Shown here piece after piece: positions 34,752 to 42,428 of a stretch of 64,000 nt of DNA (position 1 is its first letter; each line of letters begins with the position of its first letter). The translations under genes were made by a program, and so were the position numbers. Source of the DNA: Avipropionibacterium sp050157065 (lineage in GTDB: Bacteria > Actinomycetota > Actinomycetes > Propionibacteriales > Propionibacteriaceae); the NCBI GenBank assembly GCA_050157065.1, contig CP189573.1; one strand, written 5' to 3'. Under the pieces are notes generated by a model. That model was not told the DNA's origin, did not search any database, and saw nothing but the letters and a program-made list of their open reading frames with translations.

Positions 34752-34850
34752 GACACTGCCTCGAGCCTGTTGAGCGATCCGCTCGACGGGCTCGAGGTGC
34801 GTGATGCCGGTGCGAGGCGTCTCGACGAGTTCGACGGGCGTGCGTGCGCG
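34752..34850. repeat. Family-1 repeat between leuB and a methyltransferase gene
   Basis: The 117-base convergent junction is filled by family-1 units in both directions, among them CTCGAGCCTGTTGAGCGATC, CGCTCGACGGGCTCGAGGTG and GGCGTCTCGACGAGTTCGAC. They can form stem-loops around GAGCC/GGCTC. Confidence 0.7.
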
Positions 34851-34862
34851 TCCCGAGGTGCG

Positions 34863-35426
34863 TCAGCGGCGGACGGCGATGACCACGGCGGTGTCGTCGG
34901 CCACCATCACGTCGACACTGGTGAAGCGCTCGTCGCTCAGCCACTCCTGCCGGACGACGTCGACCCGGCCGTGGTCCAGCGGCGGCCAGCAGTTGGAGGG
35001 CGTGAAGTCGTCCAGCACGACCATCCCACCCGGTTCGAGCAGGTCGGCCACTTCGTCCCGCGAGGACTGCTTGGCCGAGCTGGCATCCAGGAACAGCAGC
35101 GAGAACGGCGCCCACTCCGCGAGTGTCGTCCAGTCGGCGTGGAACACCTCGACCGCGTCGTCGGCGAACATCTCCATCACCGAGTGCGCCAGCTCCCCGT
35201 CCAGCTCCGCGGTGATCACCCGCGTCGACCCCGGTGCGCCACTGCGCAGCCAGGCCGCACCCACCCCGCAGCCGGTGCCGCACTCGGCGATGGTGCCCGT
35301 ACGGGTGGCGGCCAGGGTGGCGAGCAGCCGTCCGGTCTCGCTGCGCGTCGCCTGTACGTACCCCCGCTGCAGCGACATGCGCAACGCCTTGCCGACCAAG
35401 GGCGGGATCTCCGGCGGGGCGCTCAT
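34863..35426 (-). CDS. SAM-dependent O-methyltransferase-like protein
   Basis: The 187-residue class I methyltransferase fold has the SAM-binding ECGTGCGVGAAWLRSG at about residues 48-63, an acidic strand end ITAELDGELA, LLFLDASSAKQSS and a late MVVLDDFTP. These resemble catechol-type O-methyltransferases and related enzymes. The substrate is not identifiable. It converges with leuB across a repeat-filled junction. Confidence 0.8.
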   Translation of the reverse strand: MSAPPEIPPLVGKALRMSLQRGYVQATRSETGRLLATLAATRTGTIAECGTGCGVGAAWLRSGAPGSTRVITAELDGELAHSVMEMFADDAVEVFHADWTTLAEWAPFSLLFLDASSAKQSSRDEVADLLEPGGMVVLDDFTPSNCWPPLDHGRVDVVRQEWLSDERFTSVDVMVADDTAVVIAVRR

Positions 35427-35532
35427 TGGCTCAGTCTCGCCAGCACCGGGCGGACACCATGATCATCTCGGCATCCGGGACGATGCGATCGCAGCTGGAA
35501 CGAAGATACTCGGGCGTCCTACTATTTTCGTC

Positions 35533-35667
35533 ATGTACGAGATGTATCCCGCCCAGTGGGGAGCCCGCGCAGAGTCGGCTCCGACCACGTCGACCGAGCG
35601 TCCGCGCCGTCGCGCCCGTCGTCAGCACCAGGTCGCACCCCGGGTCATCCGTACCGCCGTACGCTGA
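35533..35667 (+). CDS. Candidate small basic protein, possibly leaderless
   Basis: A 44-codon frame starts MYEMYPAQWGARAESAPTTS and continues into a strongly basic tail (RPRRRARRQHQ, then VIRTAVR). The hexamer TACTAT at 35520-35525 ends 7 bases before the ATG, the spacing expected of a -10 element for a leaderless mRNA. I do not recognise a family. The basic second half suggests nucleic-acid or membrane-surface contact, but this is inference. It could also be a chance frame. Confidence 0.45.
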   Translation: MYEMYPAQWGARAESAPTTSTERPRRRARRQHQVAPRVIRTAVR

Positions 35668-35746
35668 GCCGTCGAACGGCAACGGTGAGGTATCGGTTTC
35701 CGCGAACTCACTTGTCCTGACCCGACGCGTGGGGCAAAGTCGACAC

Positions 35747-36310
35747 ATGGCCACCCCGGGACGCACGCAACGCCCCGTCCGCCCACCCCTGCCCAAACCG
35801 CTCCGCGTACTCATCGGACTGTCGGTGATGCTGCTGTTGGTCGGTTCCGGCTTCCTCGTGCTCAGCATGAAGGCCGGCGAGTGGGGCGTCCCCTACTTCG
35901 AGTTCGAGACCGCCGGCGGCAGCACCTGCACCAACCAGTGGGCCGGCTACACCTGCGAGGAGCTGTCCGACAGCGACTTCGAGGAGTACTCGGGCTTCAC
36001 GCTGCCGGCGGGCACGACCTTGGAGAAGGTCAGCTACACCCGGACCCACGACTACTCCCTGCACGCCGAGCTGCGCACGACCAAGGAGAAGGCGGCCGAG
36101 GCACTGCAGAAGGTGACCGAGGCGTACGGCGAGTGCCAGCCGACCGGAGCCCCGCCCCAGGAGTTGGCCGGCTACACCGAGCTCTGCTTGGTCAACTCCG
36201 AGTACCAGCGGGGAACGCAGACCACGCCATTGGCCCAACGGTGGTTCGTCGCCTCCGGCCTCGCACCCGACGGCAGCCGACTGACGGTGCTGGAGATCAG
36301 CTCCCGCTAG
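35747..36310 (+). CDS. Hypothetical membrane-anchored extracytoplasmic protein
   Basis: The 187-residue protein starts at ATG 35747. A basic Pro-rich N-terminus (residues 1-22) precedes one membrane segment (LRVLIGLSVMLLLVGSGFLV). The remaining 140 residues would face outward and contain four Cys (in STCTNQWAGYTC, YGECQP and ELCLVN), enough for two disulfides. No domain is recognised. A strong terminator hairpin follows directly. Confidence 0.75.
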   Translation: MATPGRTQRPVRPPLPKPLRVLIGLSVMLLLVGSGFLVLSMKAGEWGVPYFEFETAGGSTCTNQWAGYTCEELSDSDFEEYSGFTLPAGTTLEKVSYTRTHDYSLHAELRTTKEKAAEALQKVTEAYGECQPTGAPPQELAGYTELCLVNSEYQRGTQTTPLAQRWFVASGLAPDGSRLTVLEISSR

Positions 36311-36323
36311 GACGAGAACGACA

Positions 36324-36355
36324 ACACCCGATGCCGTCCGGGCGGCATCGGGTGT
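36324..36355. terminator. Bidirectional hairpin terminator between convergent genes
   Basis: ACACCCGATGCCG and CGGCATCGGGTGT form a perfect 13-base stem with a 6-base loop. It lies 13 bases after the plus-strand stop and 18 bases after the ilvC stop on the other strand. Confidence 0.88.
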
Positions 36356-36373
36356 CGTGGTCGTGGGACGGGC

Positions 36374-37405
36374 TCAGCGAGCGGCCGTACCCTCCACGTA
36401 GTCGTCGTCGTGGCTCTTGACCCACGACATCAGCTCACGCAGCTCCTTGCCGGTCTTCTCGATCGGGTGCGTCTCGGCCTCGGAACGGAACTTCTTGAAC
36501 TCCGGGGCGCCCGCGTCCTGGTCGTCGATGAACCGCTGGGCGAAGGCGCCCGACTGGACGTCGGCCAGCACGGCCTTCATGTTCTCGCGGACGTGGTCGT
36601 CGATCACCCGCGGCCCGGAGACGTAGTCGCCGTACTCGGCGGTGTCGGAGATGCTCCAACGCTGCTTGGCGATGCCGCCCTCGTACATCAGGTCGACGAT
36701 CAGCTTCAGCTCGTGCAGGCACTCGAAGTAGGCGACCTCCGGCTGGTAACCGGCGGCGGTCAGCGTCTCGAAGCCGGCCATGATCAGCTGGCTGGCGCCA
36801 CCGCACAGCACGGCCTGCTCACCGAACAGGTCGGTCTCGGTCTCCTCGGTGAAGGTGGTCTTGATGCCACCGGCCCGCAGCCCACCGATCCCCTTGGCGT
36901 ACGACAGCGCGAGCTGCCAGGCGTTGCCCGACGCGTCCTGCTCGACCGCGACGAGCACCGGCACCCCGCGCCCCTCGCTGTACTCACGGCGGACCAGGTG
37001 ACCCGGACCCTTCGGCGCGACCATGGCGACGTCGACGTTCTTCGGCGGGGTGATGTAGCCGAAGCGGATGTTGAAGCCGTGCGCGAAGAAGAGCGCGTCG
37101 CCCTCCTGCAGGTTGGGCTCGACGGCCTCGGCGTACACCGTGCGGGCCACGTGGTCGGGCACCAGCAGCATGATCACGTCGGACTCGGCGGCCGCCTCGG
37201 CCGGGGTGACGACGCGCAGGCCCTGGGCCTCGGCGCGCTCACGGCTCTTGCTGCCCTCGGCAAGGCCGACCCGGACGTCGACGCCCGAGTCGCGCAGTGA
37301 CAGCGCGTGCGCGTGCCCCTGGCTGCCGAAGCCGATGACGGCCACACTGCGGCCTTGGATGATCGCGAGGTCGGCGTCGGTGTCGTAGAACATTTCAGCG
37401 GGCAC
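36374..37405 (-). CDS. ilvC: Ketol-acid reductoisomerase
   Basis: The 343-residue class I enzyme rearranges and reduces acetolactate or acetohydroxybutyrate. It has the dinucleotide site VAVIGFGSQGHAHALSLRDS, VAPKGPGHLVRREY, and the metal-binding ETETDLFGEQAVLCGG. The GTG at 37405 is chosen because AAGGAG lies 9 bases upstream and it gives the common N-terminus MPAEMFYDTDADLAII. An ATG at 37423 would add MKETPD and has no Shine-Dalgarno. It follows ilvN with a gap of 114 bases. Confidence 0.94.
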   Translation of the reverse strand: MPAEMFYDTDADLAIIQGRSVAVIGFGSQGHAHALSLRDSGVDVRVGLAEGSKSRERAEAQGLRVVTPAEAAAESDVIMLLVPDHVARTVYAEAVEPNLQEGDALFFAHGFNIRFGYITPPKNVDVAMVAPKGPGHLVRREYSEGRGVPVLVAVEQDASGNAWQLALSYAKGIGGLRAGGIKTTFTEETETDLFGEQAVLCGGASQLIMAGFETLTAAGYQPEVAYFECLHELKLIVDLMYEGGIAKQRWSISDTAEYGDYVSGPRVIDDHVRENMKAVLADVQSGAFAQRFIDDQDAGAPEFKKFRSEAETHPIEKTGKELRELMSWVKSHDDDYVEGTAAR

Positions 37406-37519
37406 GTCGGGTGTCTCCTTCATGGTGGTGGATCTGGTCGTTCTCGATCAGTACGGGGCGTGCTTGTTCAGTTGTCGGACGGTTCGTCCGGGCCGGACGC
37501 GTCGGGTGGTGCTGGGCCA

Positions 37520-38035
37520 TCATGCCTCTTGTCGGACCGGCCGCAGTGCCCGGTCCGAGATCGAGCGACTGCCTCGGCCGATGCCGACCACACCCGACTG
37601 CACCAGTTCGCGGACCCCGTACGGCTCGAGGATCCGCACCAGCATGTCCATCCGCTCCGGCGCGCCGACCGCCTCGATGGTCACCGAGTCGGGGGTGATG
37701 TCGACCGCCTTGGCCTGGAACAGCTGCACCACGTCCAGCACGTCGCCGCGGTTGCTCTGGTCGGCCTTGACCTTGATCAACACCAGCTGCCGGCGCGCGG
37801 CATCGGTGTCGAGCTGGACGATCTTGAGCACCTCGACCAGCTTGTTCAGCTGCTTGGTGACCTGCTCCAGCACCTCGTCGGCGACGTTCACCACCAACGT
37901 GATCCGCGAGACGCTGGGGTGCTCGGTCGGCCCGACCGCCAACGACTCGATGTTGAAGCCGCGGCGTGCGAACAGCCCGGCGACCCGGGTCAGCACACCC
38001 GGCTTGTTCTCCACGAGCACGCTCAGGGTGTGCAT
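37520..38035 (-). CDS. ilvN: Acetolactate synthase regulatory subunit
   Basis: The 171-residue protein has an N-terminal ACT domain (LSVLVENKPGVLTRVAGLFA, then RRGFNIESLAVG) that binds valine for feedback control, and the usual C-terminal domain (LFQAKAVDITPDSVTIEAVG). Its ATG overlaps the ilvB stop by one base (TGATG), so the two subunits are translationally coupled. Confidence 0.95.
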   Translation of the reverse strand: MHTLSVLVENKPGVLTRVAGLFARRGFNIESLAVGPTEHPSVSRITLVVNVADEVLEQVTKQLNKLVEVLKIVQLDTDAARRQLVLIKVKADQSNRGDVLDVVQLFQAKAVDITPDSVTIEAVGAPERMDMLVRILEPYGVRELVQSGVVGIGRGSRSISDRALRPVRQEA

Positions 38036-39855
38036 CACAGCACCTCTTCTTCCCAGACGGGCGCCATGTCTCGGGCGACCTGGATCTCGTCGTTGCTGGT
38101 CCCGGCGGGCACCATCGGCCACACCATCGCGTCCTTGTGCACCACGAACTCCACCACGACCGGGCGGTCGTCGATGGACAGCGCCTTCTCGATGGTGGCG
38201 TCGACCTCACCCTCGTGCTCGGCGCGCAGTCCGACACAGCCCATCGCCTCGGCGAGCTTGGGGAAGTCGGGCACCCGGTTGGTGTTGAGGTCGGTGTTGG
38301 AGTACCGACCCTCGTAGAACAGCGTCTGCCACTGCCGCACCATGCCCAGCGACTGGTTGTTGATCACCGCGATCTTGATCGGGATCCCTTCCACCGCACA
38401 GGTCACGAGCTCCTGGTTGGTCATCTGGAAGCAGCCGTCACCGTCGATCCCCCAGACCACCGAGTCGGGTCGGCCGACCTTCGCGCCCATGGCCGCCGGC
38501 ACGCAGTACCCCATGGTGCCGAGACCGCCGGAGTTGAGCCAGCGGCCCGGCTTCTCGAACGGCAGGAAGTGGGCGGCCCACATCTGGTGCTGACCCACCC
38601 CCGCGGCGTAGTACGCGTCGGGACCGGTCAGCTCGCCGATCCGTCGGATCACCTGCTGCGGCGCCAACGTGCCGTCGGCGGGTTGGTCGTACCCGGTCGG
38701 GTACCGCCGCCGCATCTCCTTCAGCGAGGACTGCCACGGCCCCAGCGGCGGCAGCTGGGCTTCCCGCAGGCGGACGATCAGCTCCTCGATCGCCTCCTTG
38801 CAGTCCCCCACGATGGGCACGTCGGCGTAGCGGTTCTTCGAGATCTCCGCCGGGTCGATGTCGACGTGGATCACCTTGGCGCCGGGGGCGAAGCTGCCCA
38901 GCGCGCCGGTCACCCGGTCGTCGAACCGCGCCCCCAGCGAGATCAGCAGGTCGCTGCGCTGAAGCGCCCCGACGGCCGCGACGCTGCCGTGCATGCCGGG
39001 CATGCCCATGTGCAGGTCGTGGCTGTCGGGGAACGCTCCGCGCGCCATCAACGTGGTCACCACCGGGATGCCGGTCAGCTCGACGAGCTCACGCAGCTGC
39101 TTGGCGGCCCCGGACTTGACCACGCCACCGCCGACGTAGAGCACCGGCCGGGTTGCGGCGGTGATCAACTTGGCGGCCTCGCGCACCTGCTTGCCGTGGG
39201 GCTTGGTGACCGGGCGGTAGCCCGGCAGCTCCAGGGTGGGCGGCCACTCGAAGGTGGTGGTGGCCTGCAGGGCATCCTTGGTGATGTCGACGAGGACCGG
39301 GCCGGGTCGGCCGGTCTTCGCGATGTGGAAGGCCGAGGCGATCGCCTGCGGGATCTCTGCGGCGTCCTTGACCAGGAAGTTGTGCTTGGTGATCGGGAGG
39401 GTGATCCCGCAGATGTCCGCCTCCTGGAAGGCGTCACTGCCGATCGACGGGCCGGCCACCTGACCGGTGATCGCCACCATCGGCACCGAGTCCATGTGGG
39501 CGTCGGCCAGCGGGGTGACCAGGTTGGTCGCCCCGGGGCCCGACGTCGCCATGCAGACGCCGACGTCGCCGGTCGCCACCGCATACCCCTCGGCGGCGTG
39601 GCCGGCCCCCTGCTCGTGGCGGACGAGGATGTGCCGGACGGCCTTGGAGTCGAACAGCGGGTCGTACGCCGGCAGGATCGCCCCGCCGGGGATGCCGAAG
39701 ACGTTCTTCGCGCCGACCAGCTCGAGCGAGCGGACCAGCGACTGCGATCCGGTGACGTCCTCGCGTACCGTCGCGGCCTGGTGGTCACCGGGTGGCGTGG
39801 GCACCGCGCGAGTCCGGCCCACCTCGGGGCTCTGGGACTCCTGCTGCTCCTTCAT
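38035..39855 (-). CDS. ilvB: Acetolactate synthase catalytic subunit
   Basis: The 606-residue ThDP enzyme makes acetolactate from pyruvate, or acetohydroxybutyrate with 2-oxobutyrate. It has the catalytic Glu in VRHEQGAGHAAEGYA near residue 83, FAD-site segments, and the ThDP/Mg motif starting GDGCFQMTNQEL and ending AVINN. The first 35 residues (Glu/Gln/Pro-rich) are a non-conserved extension common in Actinobacteria. The gene is led by an attenuator and followed by ilvN and ilvC on the same strand. Confidence 0.95.
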   Translation of the reverse strand: MKEQQESQSPEVGRTRAVPTPPGDHQAATVREDVTGSQSLVRSLELVGAKNVFGIPGGAILPAYDPLFDSKAVRHILVRHEQGAGHAAEGYAVATGDVGVCMATSGPGATNLVTPLADAHMDSVPMVAITGQVAGPSIGSDAFQEADICGITLPITKHNFLVKDAAEIPQAIASAFHIAKTGRPGPVLVDITKDALQATTTFEWPPTLELPGYRPVTKPHGKQVREAAKLITAATRPVLYVGGGVVKSGAAKQLRELVELTGIPVVTTLMARGAFPDSHDLHMGMPGMHGSVAAVGALQRSDLLISLGARFDDRVTGALGSFAPGAKVIHVDIDPAEISKNRYADVPIVGDCKEAIEELIVRLREAQLPPLGPWQSSLKEMRRRYPTGYDQPADGTLAPQQVIRRIGELTGPDAYYAAGVGQHQMWAAHFLPFEKPGRWLNSGGLGTMGYCVPAAMGAKVGRPDSVVWGIDGDGCFQMTNQELVTCAVEGIPIKIAVINNQSLGMVRQWQTLFYEGRYSNTDLNTNRVPDFPKLAEAMGCVGLRAEHEGEVDATIEKALSIDDRPVVVEFVVHKDAMVWPMVPAGTSNDEIQVARDMAPVWEEEVL

Positions 39856-39957
39856 GGTCTGCTCGCCTTCCTGTCCTGCTCGGCTCGGGGTCGTGCTGGG
39901 TCCTGCTGGGTGCCACGGCTTCGTGCCCGGGTTCCCCGGGTTCTCGCATGCGGCAAC

Positions 39958-39990
39958 AAAAAACCCCCGCCGCCGGAAGGCAGACGAGGG
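39958..39990 (-). terminator. Attenuator terminator upstream of ilvB
   Basis: On the minus strand CCCTCGTC pairs with GGCGGGGG (two G-U pairs) around an inner GCC-TTCC-GGC stem, then six T follow. It lies about 100 bases before the ilvB ATG and 30 bases after the stop of an Ile/Leu/Val-coding leader peptide. Together they form a classical amino-acid attenuator. The rest of the 326-base gap (39856-40181) shows no other gene. Confidence 0.85.
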
Positions 39991-40020
39991 AGCGTGTCGT
40001 CGAGGTCTGTTGCTTGGGCC

Positions 40021-40062
40021 TCAGCCGACACGCTTGTCGAGTACGAGAATCGCGTTGTGCAC
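40021..40062 (-). CDS. Putative attenuator leader peptide of ilvBN
   Basis: A 13-residue peptide reads (M/V)HNAILVLDKRVG, with Ile-Leu-Val-Leu codons in a row (ATT CTC GTA CTC) and a later Val. It starts at GTG with GGAAGGTGG about 5 bases upstream, a good ribosome-binding site. Regulation of ilvBNC by attenuation is known in Corynebacterium glutamicum. The GTG-CAC-AAC start matches the GTG-CAT-AAT of the cimA leader. Confidence 0.78.
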   Translation of the reverse strand: MHNAILVLDKRVG

Positions 40063-40181
40063 GAGTCCACCTTCCGTCGGAGGCCATCACCGTGTCAAGG
40101 ACGAAATCCGGCCGTCCCACGATTCGGACAGGCGTCTCAAAATGCTAGGACACCCAAGGAGTTCGGCCGGCGGGTCAAGGC

Positions 40182-40577
40182 TCAGCCGGCCTCGGCGACG
40201 GGTGAGGCCGACGACTCCACCGCAGCCGCGCCGGACGACTCGTCGGCCAGCTTCGCCAACACCGCGTCGAGACGCTGGTACCGCTCCTCCGCGGCGCGCC
40301 GGTAGCGCTCGATCCAGACCGTCATCAGGTCGAACACCTCGGCCTCCAGCCGGACCGGGCGACGCTGCCCCTGCCGCCCCTTGGTCACCACGCCGGCCTC
40401 CTCCAACACCTTGAGGTGCTTGGAGACGGCCTGCACGCTCATCTCGTACGGCTCGGCGAGCTCCCCCACGGTCGCATCACCGACGGCCAACCGGGCCACC
40501 ATGTCGCGTCGCGTCGGATCGGCGAGCGCAGCGAACACCTGGTTCAGCTGGATCACCCGGGCTTCCTGCTCGACCAT
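40182..40577 (-). CDS. ArsR-family transcriptional regulator
   Basis: The 131-residue protein has a winged helix (FAALADPTRRDMVARLAVGD, TVGELAEPYEMSVQAVSKHL, KVLEEAGVVTKGRQGQRRP) at residues 14-75. It lacks the ELCV-type metal-binding Cys of ArsR/SmtB sensors and resembles the subgroup usually linked to SRPBCC/AHSA1 genes. No such partner is adjacent. A palindrome next to the start (40582-40597) suggests self-regulation. The C-terminus is Ala/Ser/Glu-rich. Confidence 0.88.
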   Translation of the reverse strand: MVEQEARVIQLNQVFAALADPTRRDMVARLAVGDATVGELAEPYEMSVQAVSKHLKVLEEAGVVTKGRQGQRRPVRLEAEVFDLMTVWIERYRRAAEERYQRLDAVLAKLADESSGAAAVESSASPVAEAG

Positions 40578-40581
40578 GTCA

Positions 40582-40597
40582 TCAACCCCTTGGTTGA
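40582..40597. promoter_or_regulatory. Palindromic operator candidate of the ArsR-family gene
   Basis: TCAACC-CCTT-GGTTGA is a perfect 6+4+6 palindrome 4 bases upstream of the regulator's start. ArsR regulators of this subgroup bind TCAACC-N4-GGTTGA-like sites, so autorepression is likely. Confidence 0.75.
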
Positions 40598-40635
40598 AAA
40601 CTCTAGGCCGGGGACGGCCGGTGGGTCAAACACCG

Positions 40636-40708
40636 TCGTAAAAGAGGGCGCCACAGCGACACACGTGGACGCATGCTCCACCGACGTCGCCGTGGCGCCC
40701 CTTCGTAC
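40636..40708. repeat. Family-2 hairpin repeat, copy B
   Basis: GGGCGCCACAGCGAC (40646-40660) pairs with GTCGCCGTGGCGCCC (40686-40700) with one mismatch. The loop ACACGTGGACGCATGCTCCA is itself nearly palindromic. Flanks read GTAAAAGA on the left and CTTCGTAC on the right. It lies between the ArsR-family gene and the 3' end of ilvD, and aligns with 13803-13866 and 59459-59525. Confidence 0.85.
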
Positions 40709-40724
40709 CGGCACCAGCCCCGGA

Positions 40725-42428
40725 TCAGCGGCAGATCGCGCCGATGTTGGCCGACTGGACGGTCCGGGCGTACTTCGCGAGCACGCCACGGCGGGCCCGG
40801 GCCGGCGGATCCAGCGGGACGAAGGCCGCGCGGCGCCGCTCGAGCTCGGCCTCGTCGACCGCCACGTCCAGCCGGCCCGACGCCACGTCGAGGGTGATCC
40901 GGTCGCCGTCGACGAGCAGCGCGATCGGTCCGCCGTCGGTGGCCTCCGGGGCGATGTGTCCGACGCACAGCCCGGTGGTGCCACCGGAGAACCGGCCGTC
41001 GGTGATCAACAGCACGTCCTTGCCCAGGCCGGCGCCCTTGATGGCACCGGTGATCGCCAACATCTCACGCATCCCGGGGCCACCCTTGGGGCCCTCGTAG
41101 CGGATCACCACGACATCACCGGCGGTGATCGTGCCGTCCTCCAGGGCGTCCATCGCGGCACGCTCGCCGTCGAACACCCGCGCCGTACCGGTGAAGGTGG
41201 TCTCGTCGAAGCCGGCGCTCTTGACCACGGCCCCCTCCGGCGCCAAGGTCCCTTCCAGGATGGTGATCCCGCCGGTCGGGTGGATCGGCTGCGCCAGGGC
41301 GCGGATGATCGTGCCGTCGATGTCGGGCGGTGCGATGTCGGCCAGGTTCTCCGCCATCGTCCGACCGGTGACGGTCAGGCAGTCGCCGTGCAGCAGGCCC
41401 GCCTCCAGCAGTGCCTTCATCACCACCGGCACCCCGCCAACCTTGTCGACGTCGCTCATCACGTACCGGCCGAACGGCTTCAGGTCGCCCAGGTGCGGCA
41501 CCTTCGCCCCGACCCGGCGGAAGTCGTCGAGGGTCAGCTCGACCTCGGCCTCGTACGCGATCGCCAGCAGGTGCAGCACCGCGTTGGTCGAGCCGCCGAA
41601 CGCCATGGTGACCGCGATCGCGTTCTCGAACGCCTCCTTGGTGAGGATCTGCCGGGCGGTGATCCCCTGCTGCAGCATCGCGACCACGGCCTCACCGCTG
41701 CGGCGGGCGAAGCCGTCGCGGCGCCGGTCGACCGCCGGCGGGGCGGCGGAGCCGGGAAGGCTCATGCCGAGCGCCTCGGCGGCCGAGGCCATCGTGTTGG
41801 CGGTGTACATGCCGCCACAGGCGCCCTCGCCGGGACAGATCGCCTTCTCGATCTCGGTCACCTTCTCGCGGGTGATCAGGCCCTTCACGCAGGCCCCGAC
41901 CGCCTCGAACGCGTCGATGATCGTGACGTCGCGGCCGTCGACCTGACCGGGCAGCGTCGACCCGGCGTACAGGAACACCGACGACAGGTCGAGCCGCGCG
42001 GCGGCCATCAACATGCCGGGCAGCGACTTGTCGCAGCCGGCCAACAGCACCGAGCCGTCGAGGCGTTCGGCCGACATCACGGTCTCCACCGAATCGGCGA
42101 TCACCTCGCGGCTGACCAGTGAGTAGTGCATCCCCTCGTGCCCCATCGAGATGCCGTCGGAGACCGAGATGGTGCCGAACTCCAGCGGGTAGCCGCCGGC
42201 CGCGTGCACGCCGTCCTTGACCGCCTTCGCCAGTCGGTCGAGGGACAGGTTGCAGGGGGTGATCTCGTTCCAGCTCGACGCGACGCCGATCTGCGGCTTG
42301 GCGAAGTCGCTGTCGCCCATGCCGACCGCGCGGAGCATCCCGCGGGCCGCCGTCGCCTCCAACCCGTCGGTGACCACACGGGAGCGTGGCTTGGGATCTA
42401 CCTCGGTACGGGTGCGCTGGTCAGTCAT
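40725..42428 (-). CDS. ilvD: Dihydroxy-acid dehydratase
   Basis: The 567-residue Fe-S dehydratase makes the 2-oxo acids of Val and Ile. It has ITPCNLSLDRLAKAVKDGV, the cluster cysteines in LAGCDKSLPGML and CPGEGACGGMYTANTMA, and the C-terminal GRFSGGTTGLCVGHIAPEA. The ATG at 42428 lies inside the end of the GT87 gene (8-base overlap), so ilvD ends a minus-strand run from hisF. The repeat copy B follows its stop. Confidence 0.95.
   Translation of the reverse strand: MTDQRTRTEVDPKPRSRVVTDGLEATAARGMLRAVGMGDSDFAKPQIGVASSWNEITPCNLSLDRLAKAVKDGVHAAGGYPLEFGTISVSDGISMGHEGMHYSLVSREVIADSVETVMSAERLDGSVLLAGCDKSLPGMLMAAARLDLSSVFLYAGSTLPGQVDGRDVTIIDAFEAVGACVKGLITREKVTEIEKAICPGEGACGGMYTANTMASAAEALGMSLPGSAAPPAVDRRRDGFARRSGEAVVAMLQQGITARQILTKEAFENAIAVTMAFGGSTNAVLHLLAIAYEAEVELTLDDFRRVGAKVPHLGDLKPFGRYVMSDVDKVGGVPVVMKALLEAGLLHGDCLTVTGRTMAENLADIAPPDIDGTIIRALAQPIHPTGGITILEGTLAPEGAVVKSAGFDETTFTGTARVFDGERAAMDALEDGTITAGDVVVIRYEGPKGGPGMREMLAITGAIKGAGLGKDVLLITDGRFSGGTTGLCVGHIAPEATDGGPIALLVDGDRITLDVASGRLDVAVDEAELERRRAAFVPLDPPARARRGVLAKYARTVQSANIGAICR

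Noticed and set aside
40600..40724. Frames through the family-2 repeat giving peptides like GATATSVEHASTCVAVAPS
   Set aside because: The same peptide-like string appears at each repeat copy on either strand, which shows it derives from the repeat.
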